Under the pieces are notes generated by a model, which had not been told where the DNA came from, did not search any database, and worked only from the letters and a program-made list of their open reading frames with translations. A DNA stretch of 64,000 bases from Diplosphaera chodatii (lineage: Eukaryota > Chlorophyta > Trebouxiophyceae > Prasiolales > Stichococcaceae): contig JAALGY010000008.1 of NCBI GenBank assembly GCA_032358165.1, positions 620,001-684,000 on the forward strand, written 5' to 3'. Of this stretch, positions 24,601-35,100 are shown piece by piece (position 1 is the stretch's first letter; each line of letters starts with the position of its first letter). The position numbers and the translations under genes are program-made.

Positions 24601-26470
24601 GCAAATACAGTCGGCGGGAGCCCACGCCAGCCCACCAGCCCACAAGCCGCCCACCCAGTAGCCTTGCGCCCAGCCCAAACTCTTGGTGGGGGCTGTGCCG
24701 AGACGCCCCCATGCTGCACCGCAAACAGGGCTTGAGTCATCGGTGTGCAGATCCACCGGGAGGCGGCGGGGCAGCCGGCGACGGTGGGCGGCGAGGCGGG
24801 CGACAAGCTGCACTTCCACTGGCTCAAGGGCCTCTTCGAGGACGCCTCCCGCGCGCTGTCTGGCGGCCTCGACTCCCTGTGCGCCTTCATCGGCATCAAG
24901 GTGCCCGCGGTGTTCAGTCGCTCGTCCAGCAGCGTGTCGAGGCATGTGCTGTCGAGGCATGTGCTGGCAACACGGGCCCGTTGCAATGGTGTCTGGAGGC
25001 GGCACCCTCAGGATGCGATTGTCTCCGCTGCTCTCCTTTGAGCAATTTTGGCAATTCGTGCGTGCGTCGAGGTGCTGAGGCGTCCGCACCCCGAACACAT
25101 GATGCCAGCGCACAGCACCAGGGCGTCAGCCTGTCGACCCCGTGCCGCCTTGCTGCAGGTGGTGTTCTGGGACCTGCGGCAGGAGCTGCTGGAGGGGCTG
25201 TACCGGCACAACGTGGGCGAGGCGCGGCTGCAGCCCATCCTGGACATCCTGGACGCCACGCTGGGCGGCCTGGTGGAGGCGTCCGTCCCGGTGAGGGTGG
25301 CGCCCCTCACGGTTGATATTCCTGATGATCTTGCAGGAACACTCTCATTCCTGATTTGGCACATGTTGCAGACTGCCGTCAGGGAGGTTGGTGGCGCCCA
25401 GCCTGCGCGGCCCGTGTCGGCCAATGAGCAGTGTGATATGTTGGGCTGCAGGGGCTGCAGCCGGCTCTGGCGCGGGGCATGCTGGTGGCGCTGGCGGCGG
25501 CGCTGCGGCGGGTGTACCTGGATGGCGGGCCCACCCGGTGAACGTTCTGGCCGCTCTGCAACCTTGCACTGTTCCACCCCCACCAAGCAAGCAGGCAGCC
25601 CGCAGCTGACACATTACCCCTCCTGGGACCTGCAGACCCTGCTTCGTAACTAGGCACACCAGAAGCTCTCATGTTACCTTAAAACGCCCTGAAAGCCTGA
25701 CGTCCCGTCGCCGCCCGCAGGCTGTACACGCCGGCGGACGTGCCGCTGATGCAGGCGGACCTGGACGGCGCCAAGGCGCTGTTCCACGCCGACGGCGACG
25801 GCCTGCCCGCCCCCGAGATCGACGAGCTCACCAAGGTCAGTCCCTCAACGAGAGCTGCACCCGTCTGCCACGCCCGACGTGTCTGAAACACAGGCACTGC
25901 CTTGGCTCGAAGCTTGAAACGTTGGTGAAATGCTGCGACGTTGCCCTCCCGGATGCGCCCAGCCGCAGTGTCAGTGACGACGTTCCCCGTGCGGCAGGAG
26001 TGCGAGGCGATACTGTACGTCATGCGCCTGGACGTTGGGTCCCTGGTGGAGCGGCTGGAGACGGCGCAGGCGCGCGGGCCCGCCTCCCTGGCGCCCGGCC
26101 AGCCACGGCAGACGCAGTTCGACCCCGAGGTCATCCTGCGCGTGCTGTCGCACCGGTGAGGCCCGCGCTTCCCAGCGCGCAGGCGTGAAGCTGATTCGGC
26201 TGGTCCTGTGTGCTGGAGTTTGCAGGGAACAGTTCTGCCGGCGTGGCGACTGCATGGCGGCATCTGTGGGGGTTGGGGCCTCAAAGTCGTCATGTGTGTC
26301 GCAGGGCGGAGCACGCGGCGTCCAAGTACCTGAAGACGGAGTACAAGCTGCCCAAAAAGCTGGACGAGTCCTCCTTCTCGCGCAACCTGACCAGCCTCAA
26401 GGGGAAGCTCACCTCCAGCAGCAGCAAGAAGTACTCGTCGACCGCCGCCGCTGCTCAGCGGGCCCACTGA
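18619..26470 (+). CDS. PATROL1: MUN/MHD-domain vesicle-trafficking protein, PATROL1-like (DUF810)
   Basis: Twenty-six exons join without a phase conflict: 18619-18762, 18912-19014, 19112-19297, 19395-19501, 19649-19786, 19949-20113, 20312-20436, 20598-20670, 20830-20955, 21120-21260, 21456-21539, 21654-21722, 21866-21947, 22109-22276, 22457-22686, 22835-22908, 23138-23332, 23532-23655, 23956-24096, 24459-24524, 24751-24900, 25159-25290, 25452-25537, 25721-25835, 25998-26155, 26305-26470; 1115 residues (Arabidopsis PATROL1 is about 1035). Recognisable parts are LLQGLFDQ, HHERLLSSVARQLWPLLGI, ALWAWVHFRK, VVFWDLRQELLEGLYRHNV, LDATLGGLVEASVP and the MHD-like end with QMQADLDGAKALFHADG-type helices. 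Family knowledge: PATROL1 is a Munc13-like tether that moves a plasma-membrane proton ATPase to the cell surface. The cargo in an alga is unknown. The exon ending at 24524 could end at a later donor. The C-terminus is Lys/Ser-rich. Confidence 0.9.
24223..24276. repeat. 18-bp tandem repeat, three copies, inside an intron
   Basis: The unit CATGCTGCGATGCTGTGT occurs at 24223 and 24241, and once more with one change at 24259. It lies between exons 19 and 20 of the MUN gene and has no coding role. Confidence 0.9.
24936..24965. repeat. 15-bp direct duplication in an intron
   Basis: GTCGAGGCATGTGCT is repeated head to tail twice, between exons 21 and 22 of the MUN gene. It looks like simple slippage. 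Confidence 0.85.
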
Positions 26471-26803
26471 GCAGCTCCTGGCTGCGGGGATCGCATGGCT
26501 CTGCTGCTGTGCGGCAGCTCGAGTGCTGCACCTTGTGCGACACGTTCTGAATCCACTCTACTGTGCTTTGCGTTGATTACATGTTCCTCTGATCTTTTGC
26601 AGCACTTGCGACTGCAGCATCGTGAACCTTTGTTGACCAGGACACCGCACAAGCGGCATTGGCAGGTCAAGGTGCCCGTCCAGACACCTTCGAAGCAGCT
26701 CGCTCTGGCTGCGACGAAGGTGGCCCACAGACACTGCACCTACCCAGCCACGCCTGCCTACCCATACACGACTTCTAGTATACACCTGGCACTGAACCAC
26801 GTC
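26471..26803. other. Convergent 3' region between the MUN and CSN6 genes
   Basis: Both genes end here, facing each other. On the complement, TGTAA (the usual green-algal polyadenylation signal) occurs at 26577-26581, about 220 nt past the CSN6 stop. No coding exon is seen. Confidence 0.4.
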
Positions 26804-28946
26804 TCAGAACCCTCCGCGACGACGCTGCGGCCCAGAGCGGTCGTACGCCACATTGAACTTGTCAATGACATCGTGCAGCGCCGACAGTCCTTTTGTGACG
26901 CTGGCCATGTACACCGTCAGCATGGTGTCGTTGTATTCCTGCACATAGGAACTTGCGACATCGTTGAACATGAGCAGGACGTTTCAAGCAGGGGTATTAA
27001 ACCTGGATGGTCTTCGGGGCTTCGTGGTAATGCCTATTGTGACTACAGCCCCGACCATCAGCAGAGACTGTCCAGCAGTTCCATGCCGTTTGAAATAATT
27101 AGAAAGAGGGCTGGACATGGGCTTGCCGTGAGGTAGTCCTCATGGAACTGGGGCGTGTCCAGCACGGGCAGCCGCCGCACCAGCGTCGCGGCCTGCCTCA
27201 CCAGCTGATGGTCGTAGGGCAGCGCGCCTGCGAGCACCAGCTTGGTGGCGTGGGCGGGAGTGTCTTTACGTGCAACATGCAGAGCACTAGCGGCTGCCAC
27301 ATCACCCTTTTTGTACCACAATAGTACACTCCTACCGGTCTGCATCTGGCTGACGAGACTGTGCAGTGCACGTATCCGGCTGATGAGCATCTTCACTGCC
27401 GCGTGCATGCTCTGGTAATGTGCCGTCACTGCAAGAATGTGAAGCCACGAAGTCAGCAAGCGGCCAGTCAATCACTGGATGATGTCCCAGGAGATGGTGA
27501 CGCAACATGCCAGGCACTCAAAAATGTCAGGCATTGAAGTCCCATGCAGATCCCTCCAGACGCACGCTGGTCTGAGCCGCTGGATTTGCCGGACGGCAGG
27601 ATCTTCGCCACCTGATTGACGCCGATGCGCTCTGCTTCCGACGTCTGCAGCATTCACCCGCAATATAAGCGGCGAATTTGGACATGCGTTGGCTGGCAAG
27701 CAATCACGGTTGCAAACTACAACAGGGCGCCGGTGAGCGACTGCCACTTGCGCATGCCATCCCAGACCTCAGGCCCGCACCTCGATGTGGAAGTTTGCCT
27801 GCACAAAGTGCTCTGACGACACGCCATCCTTGACGTGCAACTCTGTGCAGTAAACATTAACACACATCTGATATTACTTACACAGCGTGGTCGGCATGTA
27901 GTGATGGATCTTATTGCTGCGGCAACGAAACAGCCACCACAGTCGTTTCTTACCGCTCTCAAACAAGCGGACAGGCAGGTCACGCTGCCCCGGCTGTGGC
28001 GTAGTCTCCAGCAGCAGCAGCACCGGCGACTCATTGAGCGTCATCATCTGCACCGAAGTCGATTGCGCAGCATCGCAGTGGCAGTTCTGGACAGCAGGCA
28101 ACTTGGTGGCGTGGTATCCAGGGTGCATGTTGGCACAGCGTTGGCCAGCAGCGCAGGACGCTGGTGACAGTGCTTCTTGCACCTGTCTGTGGGTGTCTAG
28201 ATCCTGCTCCTGCTGCTGCCCAGTTGCATACCAGCCTACAACATCCAGCGCTGGGTACACCTGCTTGTCTGCAACACGTGAGGCCTGCTGTCAGAGAGCC
28301 TGGAGGCTCCTGCCACGCAAGCAGTCGAGCATGCATGCAATCGTTGCTTGCTGCATGCTGGTCACAACAGCAGTGCAGCGCATGTCGCACATTGGTCCAA
28401 CCGCTTTGTCAAGAAGGCATCGTTGAATGCAACCTTGCCGTCCACAAGCGTGTACAGAATCTCAAAGGAGTTGCTGATATCCACCTGGCGGCCGACCTGG
28501 GGTGATACAGCAGACCCTCAGGTCCTCCGCCCTCATCAGCAGCATGGTCTCCTTGCAGCAGTGTGACGGGTGACAACATCCATGTGCTGTGCCATGTTGC
28601 AGCGCCCCACCTGCTGGCCGAGCAAGCAGCCCAGCACTCGGAACTGCCCGCCGCTGCTGTCCACGTTGTTCGCCTTGCTGCGGGTGTGGTGATCGCTGAC
28701 ATTGATGAGGACCAGCTGCGGCATGCACACATGTGTCATGTTTGAATAGCTGATATATGCACAGAAGGCGTGTAGGTCACGTCGCGGTTGAATACCCCTT
28801 GAAGCTGTGAACGTTGCTGTGTGTATCTGGTAATGTGCATGGGATGTGAGATGCAAAAAGCATGCTGTCCAACTTGCACTCACGGGATGGAGCTTGAAAT
28901 CCAAGCCCGATGCACTCTGCTTCGCATCGCCCGATGTGTCCGCCAT
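26804..28946 (-). CDS. CSN6: COP9 signalosome complex subunit 6
   Basis: Ten exons on the complement: 28884-28946, 28611-28715, 28391-28496, 28183-28268, 27954-28047, 27781-27842, 27566-27644, 27336-27428, 27127-27227, 26804-26938; 307 residues, close to the plant length. The MPN domain opens with HPLVLINVSDHHTRSKA across exons 1-2 and continues with LGCLLGQQVGRQVDISNSFE, LDQYKQVYPALDVVGWYATG, ESPVLLLL and DLPVRLFES. EAERIGVNQVAKI and a C-terminal helical region, ending FNVAYDRSGPQRRRGGF, complete the match. There is no JAMM His-x-His motif, as expected for the non-catalytic MPN subunit. Known role: scaffold of the CSN deneddylase for cullin-RING ligases, in nucleus and cytosol. Odd point: the last intron uses a GC donor (GCAAGC, complement of 27121-27126); homology fixes this junction. 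The MscS-like gene ends 300 bp upstream on the same strand. Confidence 0.94.
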
Positions 28947-29246
28947 GCTGATCAGTGATAGGCCTGCTGCATTGATCGATGTGTCAAGCACAGGCACCTA
29001 TGTGTAACTTTCTCACTGCTGGACTGCTGTTCGCGTTCAGTCAACAGCACTCGTGTCAAATAAGTATGGAGCTGAGCGATTCTGCTATGCGGCAGACGGA
29101 AAGCTACAGTGGATATGCCACAAGGGCTTGGACGGGCATTGCATTTGCGTGGAGAGGCCTGGAGCTAAGCCTGCTAATGCGCAGCTACCATGATTGACCC
29201 AGGTGGCCATTTGGTTGTGCTGTAGACTGAGCAAGTGCCTGAAGCG

Positions 29247-31565
29247 TTACACTCGTCGTCTGCTTGCCAACACTTCTGCAAAAGTCAAGGAACCCTTGGT
29301 GGCCGGGACCGGGACTCGTTTGCAACCAGATAGTCTGCGGCGGCACTGTTGGGCACCACCACCGGGACTCCGTCGTCCTTCCGCACGATGGTGTTCATCG
29401 GGTCAATCTGCATGGTGCCAAGCGCGCCAGTCAGGAGCCGCGTCAGGAATGCGAAGGCAGTCAAGCGTCGCCATGGTAGCAAGGTGGTCACATATCTCAC
29501 GGCACACTTGGTGACCGCCCGTGCAGAGAAAGCTGGGAGCATTGACACAGCAGCAGCTCACGCTCTCGATGACGCCGGACACGACCTCGCCGCCGCCGCT
29601 GCCCAGCAGCCGCACACGCTCCCCGACGACGAAGGGCTGCGTCAGGAACAGCTTGGCGCCGCTCAGCACGTTCTGCGTCAGCTTCTGCGCGCCGAAGCCG
29701 ATGGCGATGCCGCTGACGCCGCCCGCCGCCAGCAGCGGCTGCACGTTCACGCCCACCACGTGCAGCACCTGAGCAGCAGGCCGGCAGCGTACCACGGGTG
29801 AGCCTCCAAAGCGAAGAGCACACTCTTGAGAGGTGCTGCAGCGAACCCCAATTCGACAAGATGTTTTCGTGGTGCTTCTTGCTTCCCACAGCAATGCAAG
29901 TAGTGAGGCATTGGCTATGTGGCACCTGAATAATCCCCACTGCGCCCAGCGCCCAGGTCAGCAGCGTGCTGAAAGGCCGCAAGATCCTGCACAATCAGAT
30001 GAATGTGACGCCTGCTGTGGAGTACAGCTTGTGATGTCACATCGAATTGTTGTCAACATAGTACGGTCGCCAAAAGGCACAGATCCACAGCGCATGACCG
30101 CACAGTGGCAAGGCACCTGTCAAGCTTCTCGCTGGTCCTGTTGCTGTCGATGGCCATGTCGAACAGCCTGTCCTTCCAAGCTATTGCAAACCAGAACCTG
30201 CGACCACCATCTGTACTGGCTACGCATGAATGTAGAATCATTTATGAATGACGGCAAGAATCGTCTTCTCATGACGTATGCAGCTACACCCATGCTATCA
30301 GGGTGCAGCCCTATGTCAGTGTGCACGTAGCCTCGTGCCACATACCCCAGGATCGTCAGTGCCATCTTGCTCCCCGCGAAGGCAATGTCGTCAGCCAGCC
30401 CGAAGCCCTGCGCGCAGCAGCAGCCAATGCGATGGCAGCCTCATCCGACAAGCCACAGCAACCGGAGCCCCTATCCTCGTGTAAACAGAGGCGCAGCAGC
30501 TTGGCAGCTCTCCAGTGGCATACCAGAGCACACAAGCAGGTCACCGCAGGATCTGCAACACGTCTGCACAAGTTGCAGTGAACTCAACACAGAGGCTCGC
30601 CTTGATGGCGACGCTGGCGGTGTAGGCCGCGAAGCGGGGGAGGTGGTCGTCGTGCAGGTCCAGCAGCACCTCCAGCCAGCGGCTCGTCTCGCGCAGCGCC
30701 AGGATGGTGGTGGCGGCGGGCAGCAGCAGCGTGACCGGCTTGTGCGCCGCCACCAGCGCCGCCTCCAGCACCCGCAGGAACGTGCCGCGGTCCTTGACGT
30801 CCCGGGTGGCGCTCGCCTTGCTGGCGTCATCTGCCGCCTGCACCGCGCACGCACCAACCCCTTCAGCGGAGACCATGTCCACATTCAGAGCCGTTCGGTG
30901 GTGCATATTCTGGCGACACGAGATCACGCCGATTCAGCACTGGTGCGGGCTTGGCGGACATTCAGAGAAAGGTTGCACGGTCATGATGCAGGGGTTGGCA
31001 TGCGCACATCGCCGACATCCTCTGCCGCCCAGTTCAGCAACCGGATGACGAGGTTGCTGGCGATGATGGCGCCCACCGTCACGCCCAGCAGCCGAAGCGT
31101 GGCCTGCACAGCAATAAGATTCGGCTTCGTGGTGGTATGTAGGACTTGCATGCATCAATGTAGGTAGGACTTGCATGCATCGCCATTTGATGATACCAAC
31201 AAAGACAGACAGCCAGGCAAGATGTGATGGTAGTACGTGTTGCTGCTTACCTGCCAGAAGATGGGCAGGCCTTGGTATGCGCCCGCAGCAACGGCCGCAG
31301 CCTCCTCCACCTTGCCTGGGGCCACAGCGGGTTTGCGCGCGGAGCATGCTGTGGACGCCCTGCGCCCCCTGCGGTGCTGGTGGCTGGCGGCTGCGGTTGC
31401 GACCTGGGCTTGGAGCGGTTGCCGTGTCACTGAATGGAGTGGGACGATGGCTGCGCAAGGAGTCGGGCCGTGCGTGGTCCGTTGCATCGGCTGTGCACGC
31501 TGCCGCATCAGCTGATCAGATCGTGTTGGGTTGCCGAGCAGCACCGCCTGCGACATGCTTGCCAT
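29247..31565 (-). CDS. MSL: MscS-like mechanosensitive ion channel, plastid-type
   Basis: Nine exons on the complement: 31251-31565, 31008-31103, 30562-30837, 30346-30407, 30117-30167, 29926-29986, 29562-29768, 29347-29407, 29247-29275; 385 residues. MASMSQAVLLGNPTRS begins a Ser/Arg/Ala-rich presequence of roughly 70-80 residues, typical of plastid import. Hydrophobic helices follow (GVTVGAIIASNLVIRLL, PVTLLLPAATTILAL, FSTLLTWALGAVGII). The MscS pore helix and beta domain are clear at about 288-376: LLAAGGVSGIAIGFGAQKL, FVVGERVRLL, GEVVSGVIES, then VRKDDGVPVVVPNK. Family knowledge: such channels relieve hyper-osmotic pressure in the plastid envelope. Odd point: the frame stops eleven codons after VPNK, so most of the C-terminal vestibule is missing unless a further exon was overlooked. 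The junctions at 30346 and 30562 are the weakest. Confidence 0.85.
31139..31181. repeat. 18-bp direct repeat, two copies 25 bp apart
   Basis: GTAGGACTTGCATGCATC occurs at 31139-31156 and again at 31164-31181, in the first intron of the MscS-like gene. It has no open frame or inverted structure. Confidence 0.85.
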
Positions 31566-32156
31566 GTGGTGCAATGCAGAGCAGGCAGGCTGATCTGCGC
31601 TACTGTGCGAGTGCAGCAAGCTGGTGGGCCAAGTGTACGTTGCCCTGGGACAGCTCTGTGCAGCAAGATGTTCAAACCTTGTTGGCGATCCGCATGCAAT
31701 CCAGCGCAGGGGGCTGACCAAATGCAGCTGTGATGTCTCGATTGACACTTGAGACACCCGCCAGTGACCACGCCCGCTAGATGCTGCTGCTGCACCCTGA
31801 GGATCTGCAGTGTAGATGCACGTGCTTCCCAAGCTGGAGGGAAGTCACCTCTTCCCATATTCTTTGGTGGCATGCGAGTCGTGCGGCATTCCATGCTCAG
31901 GCACCGAAAGGCGTGGGTTTACGTCGTGCAGAAGCGGATGTCTCTCTCTTCTGAGAGGTTGAGAGGTTTCTTCGTGGTGGTGGGTGACTGCTCCTCAACC
32001 AGCTGATGAGGCAGCGGCATTCCAGCCATCCACATCGATCGTCACAGGCTTGATGAAGCAGGGGTGCAAGCCACCACTGTCTCTACCCGGGCAGCGCAGA
32101 ATGTCTGCACACCAACGACTCCCGAGGCTGTCTGTGAGGTGATGACCAGCCGCCAC
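31566..32156. other. Region between the MscS-like start and the 3' end of the RS-UHM gene
   Basis: Both flanking genes are on the complement. I see no exon that fits either one. It should hold the RS-UHM 3' UTR and the promoter of the channel gene. Confidence 0.4.
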
Positions 32157-35100
32157 TCATCTCAGGCGGCTACGTGCAAAGGCGCTCTCATCATAGAAGC
32201 GGGCATCCACAATGGCATCGCCAAACGCCCGGCCATTCAGCCGCTTCTGCGCCATGACTGCGCTGTCCAGCTGGTCAAAGTTGACAAAGATCAGGCCGAC
32301 ACCTGCGACAGCACACTCTTCATCACATGCATCCAGTGTCCGCTGCCTGGCACATCCTGCGCCACCACGTGAGCAGCTGGTCCAACAGGTTGGACTGCCA
32401 GGTTTTAGAGGGTACCTGGCGGGTCGTCGGCCTGCGACACGTTGGACGGGCGTGGCGCCTGGATGCTGCGGATCTTGCCATACTTCTCCTCCACCTCATC
32501 TGCAGCCATGTCAAAGGTTTACATGAGGACCCTCGTGTAAAGTTTGAGCCCAGCATGGCCTACCAGCACCCATTTCACATCACGTCTCACACACAGCCAG
32601 GAAGCATGCCTGCAACGTCGTCCAGGATGTCCTGATAGGTGTCGGGGTCTGCCAGGTCGGCGCGCGTGGCCATGTTGGCCAGGCGCAGCACGCACGTTGG
32701 CGCCTCGCTGACGGTGGGGCGCTGCCGCCGGCCCCCAGCGGCGGGGGGCCCCGCCAGCTCCGCAGCGGGCGGCGCAGCGGGTGCTGCCGCCGCCGCTGCC
32801 ACGGGTGTGACTGCAGGTGCGGGCACAGCAGCCGCTGCGGGGGCGGCTGGTGCAGGCGCCACCACCGGCGGCATGTCCACATCCATGTCCATTGGCACGG
32901 ACACGTCTGGGGGGCCCGGGGGCGCGGGCACATCGTCGATGGGGAACAGCGGCTCCTGCACAGGATGGCGGTCGAGCCATGGCCAGCCGCATGGTGCTGA
33001 CTCTGCATGTGCGGTGCAACAGCGACTTCAGCTGATCCCATCGGGAGGCTGAGGCGGGCCTCACCTGCTGTGGCGGGGCGTCTGCAGCAGCAGCGGCCGG
33101 GGCGGGTGGCGGGGCAGGGGCAGCAGGCGAGGGTGCGGCGGCAACAGGCGATGGTGCAGCGCCGCGTCCCGGTGCCTGCTTCGACGTTGCACACACCGGC
33201 GTCAGCCAAGGGATGCAATGGTTCTGCAGCTGCAAGAGCATGAAGGGTTGTACCAGTGCCACCGGAACCTGGGTGTAACATCTGCTGATCGGCGACCTCG
33301 CAAAGCTGTCGACCTGTGGCACATGCTGCAGCCAGGAGGCCACGCAACGCAGAGTCAGTACGAGTCTCGAGCCGGATTCGGGGTGGCAGCGGCTGAACCA
33401 TCGACAGCAAGCAGCACCTACCAGCAGGGTGCGGACCAAAGGCACTGAGATGTGACTGTACTGTGTCCGCTGGCTGTTAGGGGGAGCGTATCAAGCGATA
33501 CACATCACCGTTGTCTGGCAGGCGAGGCTGTCAGGGTTAGTAAGGCACCGTAGGGCAGCATCATCACATGTCCTTGGGGTCAGATGCGTTGCCCTACCTT
33601 GTCAGATATATCACTTGGTGTGGGACTAGGCGACGCTCGGTGCTTGCGGCCATCCCTATCCTCCTTCTTGCTCCTACAAATGTGGCAAGCATGCCAGCTT
33701 AGTTGTTACTTTGATGGGTGCATGCCCATTCACAGCTCAGAAGCATGACAAGCACGCTTCACCAAGTGGACAAATCCGACTGGAATGGTCTTGATGTCGA
33801 CTGGTGCCTGCACAACGGTGGGAAACACACGCCGGCAGTTGACCACCGCCTGCACGGGCGCACACTGCGATAGAGCACATATGCAGCCACACGATGTGCA
33901 TCAGCACACGAGCTCACCGGCGGTGCTTTTTGCGGGGGGCTGTGTCGTCTGAGGCAGCAATGCTGCGGTCCCGGCGCTTCTTCTTGCTCCGCTTGTGCTT
34001 GCGCTTCTTCTCCTTCTCCTTCTCCTTGCGGGGGGCCTCCTCATCACTGCTCAGAGCAAAGCTCCATAAGTGAAGAGCCCATTATCACCAATAAAAGTAC
34101 ATGCAGCTGCATGTCCCTCTGCAACCATCCAACCAATCAGCGCTCTGGCGGAGCCCACCATGATACCAGCACATGCATGCGGAGGAGTGCACCTTTCTGA
34201 CAGCAAGCGCTGCTTGAGCGGTGCTGCCTCCAGGCTCGCACGCTCTGGCTCGAACTGCTCGGGAGATGCTGCGCGGGGCGGCGGCGGCACAGCAGCCGCC
34301 GGCACAGCAGCGGGGCCACGCACTCTGGAGCCGAGGCTGCGGCTGGGCGGGGGGCGGCCGTCGTCCGAGTCCGAGTCCGTGCTGTGGCCACCCTGTGGGC
34401 GGGCAAGCAAAGCACGGCGGCTCAGCGCAACTAAGGGGCGGAGGCGACTGGCAGCCAGCTCAGCAGCAAGCCCGTCCGCCTGGTGGTGCCAAAGCAGCTG
34501 CGTGAGTGGCAGGCACACACGTAAAAGGAGCCTTCATTCTCGGCTTCTACGACGCTCATGGCATGCGCAGGAGGCAGGCGGCGCAGCAGCGGCACGGGCC
34601 AGCGGAGGCACGGCACGCACCCTGCTGGGCATCGGCAGGTCGGGCAGCAGGTCCGCGACGCGGCGGCTGCGCGGCGGCGGCTCGCGTGGCGGCGGCTGCC
34701 GCTCAGGGGGCGGGGGCGCAGCCGCCGCCCGCAGCGTGATCTCCTGCGGCACCTGCCGAGCGGCCTGCTGCGGGGGCGCCCGGCTCGGCTGCTGCTGCTC
34801 CGGTGGCGCCTGCTGCGCAGCAGTATCCCTTTGAGTGCACATGAGCAAGAGCGTGACATGCAATCAGCAGCTCGGTATTGCTGGAGCTTGGATGCCTCAC
34901 CTCGAACTCGCCAGCAGCACAACCACCCCTCAAGCGTGATTGCCACACCCCTGCCGTCAAGAGGTGTTGCCGTGGCCCGGAGCAGGGGCGCACCTGTGGC
35001 GCTGCTGGCGCCGCACGCGCCATCGCGGCGGCCGCCGCCTCCCGGATGGCCGTTGGGATCTTGCTGCCCCTCTGCTGCTGCGGGCCCGGGGACGGGGGCC

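Noticed and set aside
30541..30561. Continuation of the MscS-like exon 3 to a GTGACC donor after DVLQIL
   Set aside because: That donor is phase 2, and the next clear exon (GFGLADDIAFAG) needs phase 0; the GTGTTG donor at 30561 fits. Not excluded if an extra exon exists.
33914..33916. TGA as the end of the RS-rich gene (C-terminus KKHRR)
   Set aside because: A charged C-terminus made this attractive, but the bases form a GTGAGC donor, a phase-matched basic exon follows at 33673, and the UHM exons would otherwise have no start. Kept as an alternative.
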